This document shows positions 6,237-13,465 of a stretch of 16,074 nucleotides of DNA, in pieces (position 1 is the first letter of the stretch; every line of letters begins with the position of its first letter). The notes beneath the pieces are model-generated. The model searched no databases. It saw only the letters and a program-made list of their open reading frames with translations, and had not been told where the DNA came from. The position numbers and the translations under genes were made by a program. Origin of the DNA: Micavibrio aeruginosavorus (GTDB lineage Bacteria > Pseudomonadota > Alphaproteobacteria > UBA9219); contig DYNT01000014.1 in assembly GCA_020720905.1 (NCBI GenBank), forward strand, positions 1 to 16,074, read 5' to 3'.

Positions 6237-7535
6237 ATGAATTTACGCGAACTTAAAGCCAAAACCCCCGCCGAGCTTCTTGCTTTTGCGGAAGAAAATG
6301 AAATTGAAAACGCCGCCGCGATGCGCAAACAAGAAATGATGTTTGCCATTTTAAAGGCCGAGGCTGAAAAAGGTAACGCCATCTATGGCGAAGGTGTACT
6401 GGAAGTGCTGCCTGACGGCTTTGGTTTTTTGCGCTCACCGGAATCCAACTATTTAGCGGGGCCTGACGACATCTATGTCTCGCCCAGTCAGGTGCGTAAA
6501 TTCAGCCTTCGCACGGGCGACACGGTTGAGGGCGAAATCCGCTCTCCCAAAGAAGGCGAGCGTTACTTCGCTTTGCTTAAAGTCAATAACATCAATTTTG
6601 AAGAGCCCGACAAAACGCGCCATCGCATCGGCTTTGACAACCTGACGCCGCTTTATCCTGATCGTCGTTTGCTTTTGGATATGCAAGACCCGACGAAAAA
6701 GGAATACACGACGCGCGTGATCGATTTAATCTCGCCGTTGGGTCGCGGGCAACGCGCCCTGATCGTCGCGCCGCCGCGCACCGGTAAAACCGTGATGCTG
6801 CAAAACATCGCGCACGCGATTACCAAGAACAACCCCGATGTTTATTTAATCGTGCTGCTGATCGATGAGCGTCCAGAGGAAGTCACGGACATGGCTCGCT
6901 CGGTTCAGGGCGAGGTGATTAGCTCAACGTTTGACGAACCTGCCACGCGCCACGTTCAGGTTGCCGAAATGGTGATCGAAAAGGCTAAGCGCCTTGTGGA
7001 ACATAAGCGCGATGTTGTCATTCTTTTGGACAGTATCACGCGCCTTGCCCGCGCGTACAACACCGTTGTGCCTTCGTCTGGCAAGGTGTTGACCGGCGGT
7101 GTGGACGCCAATGCCCTGCAGCGGCCTAAGCGCTTCTTTGGCGCGGCGCGCAATATCGAAGGTGGCGGGTCACTGACCATTATCGCCACTGCGCTGATCG
7201 ATACGGGCAGTCGCATGGATGAGGTTATTTTTGAAGAGTTCAAGGGAACCGGTAACTCGGAAATCATTTTGGATCGTAAGCTGTCGGATCGCCGTTCCTT
7301 CCCCGCTATCGACATCACCAAGTCGGGAACGCGCAAGGAAGAGCTGCTGGTGGATAAGGCCACCATGTCCAAGATGTGGGTGCTTCGCCGTGTGCTGATG
7401 CCCATGGGCACAACCGATGCGATGGAGTTCCTTTTGGATAAGTTGAAGTACAGCAAAACGAATGCAGACTTCTTCGAATCCATGAACCAGAACACGAACG
7501 ACATCGCCAAACCACGTCGTGGGTCGTCGGAATAA
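6237..7535 (+). CDS. rho: Transcription termination factor Rho
   Basis: Rho is the hexameric RNA-dependent ATPase that translocates on nascent RNA and ends transcription. All parts are present in 432 residues: the N-terminal helical domain (1-45), the RNA-binding cold-shock-like domain (about 50-118, with [14 protein letters not shown]), Walker A APPRTGKT (178-185), the [13 protein letters not shown] stretch with Glu211, Walker [10 protein letters not shown] with Asp265, the Q-loop [14 protein letters not shown] (281-294), and the arginine-rich C-terminal part with LDRKLSDRR and SGTRKEELL. It runs slightly past the E. coli protein at the C-terminus (KPRRGSSE). The gene follows hemE-hemH as in relatives. 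Beyond it the common mnmE-mnmG-rsmG-par order is not found. A GC hairpin two bases after the stop probably ends the transcript. Confidence 0.97.
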   Translation: MNLRELKAKTPAELLAFAEENEIENAAAMRKQEMMFAILKAEAEKGNAIYGEGVLEVLPDGFGFLRSPESNYLAGPDDIYVSPSQVRKFSLRTGDTVEGEIRSPKEGERYFALLKVNNINFEEPDKTRHRIGFDNLTPLYPDRRLLLDMQDPTKKEYTTRVIDLISPLGRGQRALIVAPPRTGKTVMLQNIAHAITKNNPDVYLIVLLIDERPEEVTDMARSVQGEVISSTFDEPATRHVQVAEMVIEKAKRLVEHKRDVVILLDSITRLARAYNTVVPSSGKVLTGGVDANALQRPKRFFGAARNIEGGGSLTIIATALIDTGSRMDEVIFEEFKGTGNSEIILDRKLSDRRSFPAIDITKSGTRKEELLVDKATMSKMWVLRRVLMPMGTTDAMEFLLDKLKYSKTNADFFESMNQNTNDIAKPRRGSSE

Positions 7536-7536
7536 A

Positions 7537-7551
7537 GGGGGTCTAACCCCC
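7537..7551 (+). terminator. Hairpin just after rho
   Basis: GGGGGT (7537-7542), a three-base loop CTA, then ACCCCC (7546-7551) form a perfect six-base-pair stem starting two bases after the rho TAA. What follows (CTGTTTCTGG) is only moderately T-rich, so this is a weak intrinsic terminator or a 3'-end stabilising hairpin. Confidence 0.5.
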
Positions 7552-7783
7552 CTGTTTCTGGTGAAGAAAAAACCCAATAGAATCAACGAATCTGACCAAA
7601 AAAGGCCTCTGTGGTGCGATTCATGGCTACTAGGAGACGCTTTTCGAGTCTGTTTGAGAGCTTTAACCATATAAGTCTATGAAATAGAACGATAGTTAAC
7701 AAATCGATGACCACAAGTATCTCATTGAAAACAAACACTTTTCCGAATCATCTTTTTGCGGAAGCTAATTTGGGCGAAGTTTT

Positions 7784-9328
7784 CTAGCCTTTTGTCAAAA
7801 CAGAGGTGGGCGCACCAACGCGTTGGGGCGCGGTTGGTCGTGTCGGGCCTGTTGCGGTTGGTTGTGCCTGACGTGCCAGTTCAACTTTGATTTGTGTCTC
7901 ATACTTTTTCAACCATGTGCTATAGGGCGTCTCTTCCAAGCCTTTTTTGGCATTTCTTGCCGCATGTTGAACGGCTTCTAAAGGAACAACCTTCAAAAGG
8001 GCGCGCGTTACATTTTCTGCTTCTCTAAATGTTTTGACGTCAAGGGAGCCGCCATAGGGCTTAATAGCAGTAAGCGATAGCTTACCGTTAGCGTCTGTTT
8101 GTTGTGCGAGACGCCCCAGTGTTGCTTGAGAAAAAATGTCGTCTTTGAGTCCTTGTTCATTTGTGTCAAGGCAGCTTGTTTTATAAAAGGCAGATAAAAA
8201 TTGTATGGTTTGTTTTGCCTCTATCTCTTTGGCTTGGCTAAAAACACAAAGAGACAAGGGGCAGTGTTCCGCCTTTCCATCAAGGGCGGTGCCGATAAGC
8301 TGTACGGCTTGTTTTTTTTCAGCCTCGCTTAACGAGGGGGCTTCTTGTAGGTATTTTATAGCCAAGGCGCGTTGATGGGGATCTTCGATTTTCGTAACGC
8401 CATCAAGGCTTGGCTGTATGTATCCTGCATTTTTGATTTCTTGAGCGCCAAGGCTTCCCCAAACTTTATCGCGCTGTGATTGAGATATAGCGCCTTTGCC
8501 CAAGGCGTCGCCTATATGGGGCATGCGAAGAACAGCTATCCCTGCGCTATCAAGTAAAATGTTTTCCAAGGGCATGGTTGATAGTCTGTTTTTTTCAAGA
8601 AAAACAGCAGGGGGGCGCGTGTCTGTTGGGTTATAGTGTGCCGCAGCGCTGGCCACGACCTTCTTTGTTGTTTCCACCAGCGTGCTGCCAAACCCCATTC
8701 CTTGATAGGCGGGATCAATAAAGGCATAAATAAACATGCCGGCAGAAGCCTTCGCCACCACAAGCGCCTGAACACCGCCAATATATGTTCCCATTAAGGG
8801 ATCATGAAATCCAATGGCGATTTCCCCGTACCCTTCTTTGGTCATTGGCTCTGAAAGCAGGGCTTTCATGTCTTCTTTGGTCTCGCGTTCGCCGCGAATG
8901 GGAAAGGCGCGAGCGTAGCTTTTAAACCACTTATCATATCTGGCCATGCCGCCGCGCTCTGCTGGCGTAATGCGCTCAACGCCATGGGTTTCGATCATGG
9001 CGCGGTACGCGGTGCGCACGACGGAGGAAAAACCATCAGGATCCTTTGCGCGGTCAATGCCCTTTTCTATCATAAGAGCTCCAACACCATTTATAAAAGC
9101 ATCAAGAGCTGCCTTTTGTTGCAGGCCTTCTTTTGCGGATGTTGGCGTGACAAGATATTCAGAAGGCTGATTTTTTTGACAGGCGTCATAAAGGGCTATC
9201 ACTTTTTTTAAATGATCGTTTGCAACCCCCCTTTTTTGTTGGAGAGAGCCAACATAAGCGTCATGAAGCGACATTTGCGGCAGACTTGATGCTGTCTCGT
9301 TTTTTGTTTCTTGAAATAATTTGCTCAT
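7784..9328 (-). CDS. GNAT-family acetyltransferase with long flanking domains, role unknown
   Basis: A 514-residue soluble protein without signal peptide or membrane helix. Residues 1-130 are mostly helical and unrecognised. From about 135 to 310 it resembles a GNAT acyltransferase. IGGVQALVVA and MFIYAFIDPAYQGMGFGSTLVE (198-219) give the acetyl-CoA pyrophosphate loop Q-x-x-G-x-G (Gln209, Gly212, Gly214). The later R-x-x-x-W-x-x-x-GA and YIQPSL (303-308) resemble the end of some GNAT domains. The remaining 200 residues are helical and unrecognised, closing with a Pro/Thr-rich tail (489-507). Substrate unknown. The ATG follows AAGGGGG at normal spacing. The gene stands alone on the minus strand between rho and the phosphoesterase, with AT-rich flanks and, by eye, a more AT-rich composition than rho. 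It occupies the position where relatives often carry mnmE, suggesting insertion or rearrangement (inference). Confidence 0.8.
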   Translation of the reverse strand: MSKLFQETKNETASSLPQMSLHDAYVGSLQQKRGVANDHLKKVIALYDACQKNQPSEYLVTPTSAKEGLQQKAALDAFINGVGALMIEKGIDRAKDPDGFSSVVRTAYRAMIETHGVERITPAERGGMARYDKWFKSYARAFPIRGERETKEDMKALLSEPMTKEGYGEIAIGFHDPLMGTYIGGVQALVVAKASAGMFIYAFIDPAYQGMGFGSTLVETTKKVVASAAAHYNPTDTRPPAVFLEKNRLSTMPLENILLDSAGIAVLRMPHIGDALGKGAISQSQRDKVWGSLGAQEIKNAGYIQPSLDGVTKIEDPHQRALAIKYLQEAPSLSEAEKKQAVQLIGTALDGKAEHCPLSLCVFSQAKEIEAKQTIQFLSAFYKTSCLDTNEQGLKDDIFSQATLGRLAQQTDANGKLSLTAIKPYGGSLDVKTFREAENVTRALLKVVPLEAVQHAARNAKKGLEETPYSTWLKKYETQIKVELARQAQPTATGPTRPTAPQRVGAPTSVLTKG

Positions 9329-9377
9329 AATAGCGCCCCCTTAAAAAAGAAAATATTTTGTTTATTACGATCAGAGC

Positions 9378-9383
9378 ATAATA
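9378..9383 (-). promoter_or_regulatory. Candidate -10 element for the GNAT gene
   Basis: The minus strand reads TATTAT about 50 bases before the ATG, inside an AT-rich 168-bp gap. No good -35 hexamer is found at 16-18 bases (TTAATC is nearest), so support is modest. Confidence 0.3.
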
Positions 9384-9463
9384 CAATAAGATGAAAGTAA
9401 GATTAAAACAGCAACACCGCAATAGTTTCAAGCGCCCCAAGAGCCCTAACCACATGTTTTTGT

Positions 9464-9499
9464 TGACAGAGTTAAAAAAGCATGAGGTTGTTGGCGTCA
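9464..9499 (-). terminator. Possible terminator of the phosphoesterase gene
   Basis: On the minus strand, GGTTG and CAACC can pair around a seven-base loop beginning at the gene's own stop region, and a run of six T's follows a few bases later. The stem is only five pairs and the T-run is offset by six bases, so this is weak. Confidence 0.3.
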
Positions 9500-10291
9500 A
9501 CCGGGCCTCACCTGTAGGGCGGTGATGCTTTTGGCCAGCCCTGTCGCGTCATCGGTTTCGATAAAGCAGCCGCATAGCGTGGCCTCGCCCTCGGCGGGGG
9601 TCAGGCGCTCGCCTGGGGTTTTACGCGTAAAGCGCCACAGGGCGGCTTCTTTTTTCATGCCGATCACGCTGTTGAAATCGCCGCACATGCCCGCATCGGT
9701 TTGATAGGCTGTCCCGTTGGGCAGAAGGTGTTCGTCCGCCGTCGGGATATGCGTATGCGTGCCGATCACGGCAGAGGCGCGGCCATCCAAGAAATGCCCC
9801 ATCGCCATTTTCTCTGATGACGCTTCGGCGTGAAAGTCAACAAATAGCGCCTGCACCTGATGGCCAAGGCGATACTGCGCCGCCACTTTTTCAGCAGCGA
9901 TAAAAGGATCGTCCAGCGTTGGCGTCATATGCAAATGCCCCATGATGTTGGCGATGGCGATCTTGCGGCCATCGGGAAGCGTGTGAACATAGACGCCCTT
10001 GCCCACTGTGCCTTCAGGATAGTTCAAGGGGCGTAAAAGCCGAGGCTCTTGCGTCAGGGAAAGAAAAACCTCTTTTTGATTAAAGGCGTGATTGCCCGTC
10101 GTCAGGCATGTTGCGCCAAGGGCAAAAAAGTCTTGTGCGATTTTAAGCGTGACGCCATGGCCCGCCGCCGCGTTCTCGGCATTGATGATAATCACATCGG
10201 GCTTTAGCTTTGCCTTAAGCGTGGTCATATGGGTCGCGATAGCGTCGCGCCCCGACCGCCCCATGACATCGCCCAAAAAAAGAATACGCAT
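9497..10291 (-). CDS. ymdB: YmdB-type metallophosphoesterase (TIGR00282 family)
   Basis: Members of this family are dinuclear-metal phosphoesterases; the Bacillus YmdB protein hydrolyses cyclic nucleotides and affects biofilm genes, and the alphaproteobacterial role is not settled. The 264-residue length is typical. Motifs in order: MRILFLGDVMGRSGRD (Asp8), NAENAAAGHG (Glu39, Asn40), TTGNHAFNQKE (Asn67, His68), VDFHAEASSEK (His154), GTHTHIPTADE (His179, His181) and GTAYQTDAGMCGD. All expected metal ligands are present. After GNH, the usual aromatic-Asp is Phe-Asn (70-71), a non-ligand change. No clear Shine-Dalgarno precedes the ATG. The gene is divergent from pepA across 143 bases and ends 168 bases before the GNAT gene on the same strand. 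Confidence 0.93.
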   Translation of the reverse strand: MRILFLGDVMGRSGRDAIATHMTTLKAKLKPDVIIINAENAAAGHGVTLKIAQDFFALGATCLTTGNHAFNQKEVFLSLTQEPRLLRPLNYPEGTVGKGVYVHTLPDGRKIAIANIMGHLHMTPTLDDPFIAAEKVAAQYRLGHQVQALFVDFHAEASSEKMAMGHFLDGRASAVIGTHTHIPTADEHLLPNGTAYQTDAGMCGDFNSVIGMKKEAALWRFTRKTPGERLTPAEGEATLCGCFIETDDATGLAKSITALQVRPG

Positions 10292-10364
10292 GGCTTGCCG
10301 ACTTTCTAGAAATAAGGAAACTGTCTTTTACCCCTCTTTTTACAGAAAATCACGCGAAAGGGGC

Positions 10365-10394
10365 TTGCCTAAAATAAAAAAGTCCCTCTATCCT
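10365..10394 (+). promoter_or_regulatory. Candidate promoter of pepA-holC-ribF
   Basis: TTGCCT at 10365-10370 and TATCCT at 10389-10394 are 18 bases apart, a reasonable sigma70-type pair. It would start transcription about 35 bases before the pepA ATG and leave AAGGAGAG in the leader. It lies in the 143-bp divergent gap with the phosphoesterase gene. Confidence 0.45.
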
Positions 10395-10434
10395 GTTGGC
10401 GCAGCATCATCAGACCCCTTTTAAGGAGAGCCCT

Positions 10435-11946
10435 ATGCTTAAAATGACATGCGCCAAGACGGCTTCTTTCAAAAACAGCGCGGTGGCGGTGTTGGTTGGC
10501 CTTGGCGGCAAAGTTGGCGCGCAAGGGCTTTTGCTGGATCAAAAAACGGGCGGCGCGATCAAACGCGCCTTGAAAACCTTTTCCGCCTTCAAGGGCGAGG
10601 CGGGGCAAACGCTCACCCTTCTCTCTCCCGTTAAGGGCGGCCCCGCCCTTATTGTGTTGGTCGGGGCGGGAGAGCCAAGTAAGGCGTCCGCGCTGGCTTA
10701 TGAAAAAGCGGGTGGCGAAGCCTATGCCGCGCTGGTTAAGGAAAAGGTGGGCGACGGCGTTGGCGTTTTTCTGATTGATGCGATGAAGGGCGCGGGGGTC
10801 AGCGAGGAAGAGATAGCGGCGCACATCGGGTTTGGCGCGCAGCTTCGCGCCTATCACTTCGATAAGTATCATACGAAAAAGAAAGACCATGCCGCAAAAC
10901 TTAAAACGCTGACGCTTGTCGTGAAGAATGAAGCGGAGGCCAAGAGGCGTTTAGCTGAAAAAATGAAAATTGTGGCGGGCGTAACGCTGGCGCGGGATCT
11001 TGTGTCTGAACCTGCCAACGCGCTGGATCCCGCCGCTATGATGCAGGCCGCTGTGGCGTTGAAAGAGCTGGGCGTTGAGGTCGTGGTTCTTGATAAAGCG
11101 CAGATGGAAAAGCTGGGCATGGGGGCTCTGTTGGGCGTCGCGCAGGGCAGCGAAAAGCCGCCGTTTCTTGTCGCCATGAGTTGGAAGGGCGATGGCGCGG
11201 CCAAGGATAAGCGCCCCCTTGCCTTTGTGGGCAAGGGCGTGACGTTTGATACGGGCGGGCTTTCGCTTAAACCAGGCGCGGGCATGGGCGCGATGAAATA
11301 TGACATGGCGGGCGCGGCGGCGGTTATCGGCACGATGAAAGCTTTTGCTCTGCGTAAGGCCAAGGCGAACGTGGTCGGCGTTGTCGGACTTGTTGAAAAT
11401 ATGCCGTCTGGCCATGCGATGCGTCCGGGGGATGTTGTCAAAAGCGCATCGGGGCAAACCATTGAGGTTCTCAACACGGATGCGGAAGGCCGCCTTGTTT
11501 TGGCCGATGCCCTTTGGTACGCGCAGCATCAGTACAAGCCGCGTGTCCTCATCGATTTGGCGACGCTGACGGGCGCGATTAAGGTGGCGCTTGGCGAGAG
11601 TTATGCGGGGCTTTTCTCAAACGATGATGCGATGGCGTTGCAGTTGTTGGCTGCGGGCGTTGAAACGGGTGAGCTTCTTTGGCGGATGCCCTTGCATGAC
11701 AGTTTTGATAAAATGCTGAACTCGCCCATTGCGGATAGTCAGAACATCAGTGACGCGCCCTTGGCGGGCAGCTGCACCGCCGCGCATTTTTTAAAGCGTT
11801 TTGTGAACAAGGGCACGCCGTGGGCGCACCTAGATATTGCAGGCATGGCATGGCAAAAGAAGGGAGCGTCCCTTTGTCCTGCGGGCGCGAGTGGGTTTGG
11901 CGTGCGTCTTTTGGATCGCTTTGTGACAGAAACCAGCGAGACATGA
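10435..11946 (+). CDS. pepA: Leucyl aminopeptidase (M17 cytosol aminopeptidase)
   Basis: PepA is a hexameric two-metal aminopeptidase that removes N-terminal residues from peptides in the cytoplasm. The 503-residue protein has a variable N-terminal domain (to about 170) and the conserved catalytic domain. Metal and active-site residues are seen in VGKGVTFDTGGLSLKP (Lys267, Asp272, Lys279), MKYDMAGAAAV (Asp290), the family signature NTDAEGRL (Asp349, Glu351, Arg353) and LIDLATLTGA. The region LVSEPANALDP replaces the more usual NTPAN. I chose the ATG at 10435, directly after AAGGAGAG-CCCT, rather than the in-frame start at 10396, which lacks such a site and overlaps the candidate -10. Its stop overlaps the holC start by ATGA. 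The pairing with holC is widespread in proteobacteria. Confidence 0.96.
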   Translation: MLKMTCAKTASFKNSAVAVLVGLGGKVGAQGLLLDQKTGGAIKRALKTFSAFKGEAGQTLTLLSPVKGGPALIVLVGAGEPSKASALAYEKAGGEAYAALVKEKVGDGVGVFLIDAMKGAGVSEEEIAAHIGFGAQLRAYHFDKYHTKKKDHAAKLKTLTLVVKNEAEAKRRLAEKMKIVAGVTLARDLVSEPANALDPAAMMQAAVALKELGVEVVVLDKAQMEKLGMGALLGVAQGSEKPPFLVAMSWKGDGAAKDKRPLAFVGKGVTFDTGGLSLKPGAGMGAMKYDMAGAAAVIGTMKAFALRKAKANVVGVVGLVENMPSGHAMRPGDVVKSASGQTIEVLNTDAEGRLVLADALWYAQHQYKPRVLIDLATLTGAIKVALGESYAGLFSNDDAMALQLLAAGVETGELLWRMPLHDSFDKMLNSPIADSQNISDAPLAGSCTAAHFLKRFVNKGTPWAHLDIAGMAWQKKGASLCPAGASGFGVRLLDRFVTETSET

Positions 11947-12407
11947 CCGAAGTCCGTTTTTATCATCTCACGCGCCAAACGGTTGAACAAGCGCTCCCCG
12001 ACCTTTTGGAAAAAACGCTGGCGCGGGGTTGGCGCGCGGTGATCCGTCTGCCGGATGACGCGCAGGTTGAGGCTCTTTCTTCGCATTTGTGGACCTATCG
12101 CGCGGACGGCTTTTTGCCCCATGGCTCGGCCAAGGATGGCCATGCGGCCGATCAGCCTCTTTGGCTCACGGCGGGTGACGAAAATCCGAATGCAGCCACC
12201 GTTTTGTTTGTTGTGAGCGCCACGGCTCTGCCGTCCAGTGAGGGCTTTGATCTGGTTTGCGATGTTTTTGATGGGCAAGAAGAGGTCGCCGTTGTGGCGG
12301 CGCGAAGCCGGTGGGCGTTGTACAAAGGCCAAGGCCACGCCCTGACCTATTGGCAACAGGGCGAGCGCGGGTGGCAGAAAAAAGAAAACGAAGTTGCGGG
12401 AGAATGA
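11943..12407 (+). CDS. holC: DNA polymerase III chi subunit
   Basis: Chi works with psi in the clamp loader and contacts single-strand binding protein on the lagging strand. The 154-residue length is normal. Recognisable features are RFYHLTRQTVEQALPDLLEKTLARGWRA near the N-terminus, then SSHLWTYRADGFLPHG (46-61), the strand QPLWL, and NPNAATVLFVV, all family hallmarks. The open frame extends upstream into pepA, but the ATG at 11943 is chosen because it gives the canonical start MTEVRFYHL and overlaps the pepA stop (ATGA). Its own stop overlaps ribF likewise. Charged residues near the end (KKENEVAGE) show no known motif. Translation is probably coupled along the three genes. Confidence 0.92.
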   Translation: MTEVRFYHLTRQTVEQALPDLLEKTLARGWRAVIRLPDDAQVEALSSHLWTYRADGFLPHGSAKDGHAADQPLWLTAGDENPNAATVLFVVSATALPSSEGFDLVCDVFDGQEEVAVVAARSRWALYKGQGHALTYWQQGERGWQKKENEVAGE

Positions 12408-13357
12408 CTGAAGAAAAAAACACCATCATAGATGCCGTGACAAACTTGCCGATTGTGACGGGTGGCGTGTGGGCTCTTGGGAACTTCGATGGAGTTCATC
12501 TGGGCCATCAAACAGTTACTGAAGCTGCTGTGCGCGAAGGACAGCGTCTTGCCCTGCCCGTTCATGCCTTGACGTTTGAGCCGCACCCCCATGCTTTTTT
12601 TCAAAAAGACGACCGCCCCTTTCTCTTGACCCAGCCAGAGGCCAAGCGGCGCTTGCTGTTAGATGCGGGCGCGGACGACGTGGCCACCCTTCCCTTTACG
12701 CCTGCTTTTGCCGCGCTGACGCCCGTCGCGTTTGTTCAAGAGGTGTTGGTGCGTGCGTGCTGCGCGGCGCACGTTGTCGTGGGCTTTGACTTTGTCTTTG
12801 GGCAGGAGCGCGGTGGCGATGAGCGCACCCTTCGCCAAACGCTGGAGCCGCAAGGTATCGGTGTGACCAGTGTGCCGCCAGAGCGTGATGCGGGGGGGGA
12901 GATTATTTCGTCCTCGCGCCTTCGCGCTGCGGTGCGCAAGGGCGATGTGGCCTCTGCCGCCAAGCTTTTGGGAAGGCCGTTTGCGTTGAGCGGCGTTGTT
13001 CAAGAAGGGGCGCGGCGTGGACGGACGCTGGGCTTTCCTACGGCGAATATAGACCTTGGGGCGCTGGTTCATCCCTTTCCTGGCGTTTATGCCATCAAGG
13101 CGCGTGCGCTTGCGGGCAGCGGCAAGACGTTTTGCGGCGTTGCGAATTTTGGGGCGCGGCCAACCTTTGGTGCAGCACCAGAACAGCTAGAGGTGCACTT
13201 ATTTGATTTTAACAAGGATATTTATGGCCAAGTGTGGGAGGTTGAGCTTCATCACTTTTTGCGTCCTGAAATGACGTTTGACAGTTTTGCCGCGCTCCAG
13301 ACGCAAATCCAAAAAGATGTCGAAACCGCAAGGCTGGTTTTCGGTTCGGGGAATTAA
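12404..13357 (+). CDS. ribF: Bifunctional riboflavin kinase / FAD synthetase
   Basis: RibF converts riboflavin to FMN and then FAD. The 317-residue protein has the adenylyltransferase domain first: GNFDGVHLGH (26-35) with the HxGH-type nucleotide-binding motif, LTFEPHP (56-62), VVGFDFVFG (125-133) and SSSRLRAAVRKGDV (169-182). The riboflavin kinase domain follows, with GRTLGFPTANI (206-216), FPGVYA and VANFGARPTFG (246-256), then EVHLFDFNKDIYGQ. The ATG at 12404 overlaps the holC stop by four bases and gives the expected length; the frame upstream is only holC read out of phase. In many alphaproteobacteria ribF is followed by ileS and lspA. Here a 108-bp gap and an Hsp70-like gene follow instead. 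Confidence 0.95.
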   Translation: MTEEKNTIIDAVTNLPIVTGGVWALGNFDGVHLGHQTVTEAAVREGQRLALPVHALTFEPHPHAFFQKDDRPFLLTQPEAKRRLLLDAGADDVATLPFTPAFAALTPVAFVQEVLVRACCAAHVVVGFDFVFGQERGGDERTLRQTLEPQGIGVTSVPPERDAGGEIISSSRLRAAVRKGDVASAAKLLGRPFALSGVVQEGARRGRTLGFPTANIDLGALVHPFPGVYAIKARALAGSGKTFCGVANFGARPTFGAAPEQLEVHLFDFNKDIYGQVWEVELHHFLRPEMTFDSFAALQTQIQKDVETARLVFGSGN

Positions 13358-13367
13358 TGACGGTTTA

Positions 13368-13397
13368 TTGTTTTCATGGGCTTGCATTAACTATAAG
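13368..13397 (+). promoter_or_regulatory. Candidate upstream promoter of the Hsp70-like gene
   Basis: TTGTTT (13368-13373) and TATAAG (13392-13397) are 18 bases apart in the 108-bp gap after ribF. A second -10-like TATAGT at 13454-13459 lies seven bases from the ATG and could give a leaderless transcript. I cannot tell which is used. Confidence 0.35.
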
Positions 13398-13465
13398 AGA
13401 TTGCTTTACCTCTTCGTAACCAAAAGACAAAGCTTTTTTAATTTCTTAGGGGCTATAGTCAGAGC

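Noticed and set aside
6956..7510. 184-aa minus-strand open frame
   Set aside because: It lies entirely antisense to rho, whose protein is conserved throughout; the frame is a by-product of rho codon use and resembles no family.
7730..7765. TTCCG/CGGAA inverted repeat downstream of the GNAT gene
   Set aside because: Only five pairs around a 13-base loop and no clean T-run on the minus strand, so not a credible terminator.
7536..7783. Possible tRNA or small RNA gene in the gap after rho
   Set aside because: No cloverleaf, GGTTCGA-type T-loop or promoter-terminator pair could be found.
9463..9468. TTGACA on the + strand near the end of the phosphoesterase gene
   Set aside because: No -10 element at 16-18 bases, and it would transcribe antisense into the phosphoesterase gene; taken as chance.
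10869..11477. 202-aa minus-strand open frame
   Set aside because: Antisense shadow of the catalytic domain of pepA; low-complexity Ala/Ser/Thr composition and no motif.
11739..12356. 205-aa minus-strand open frame
   Set aside because: Antisense to the pepA end and holC, both clearly recognised on the + strand.
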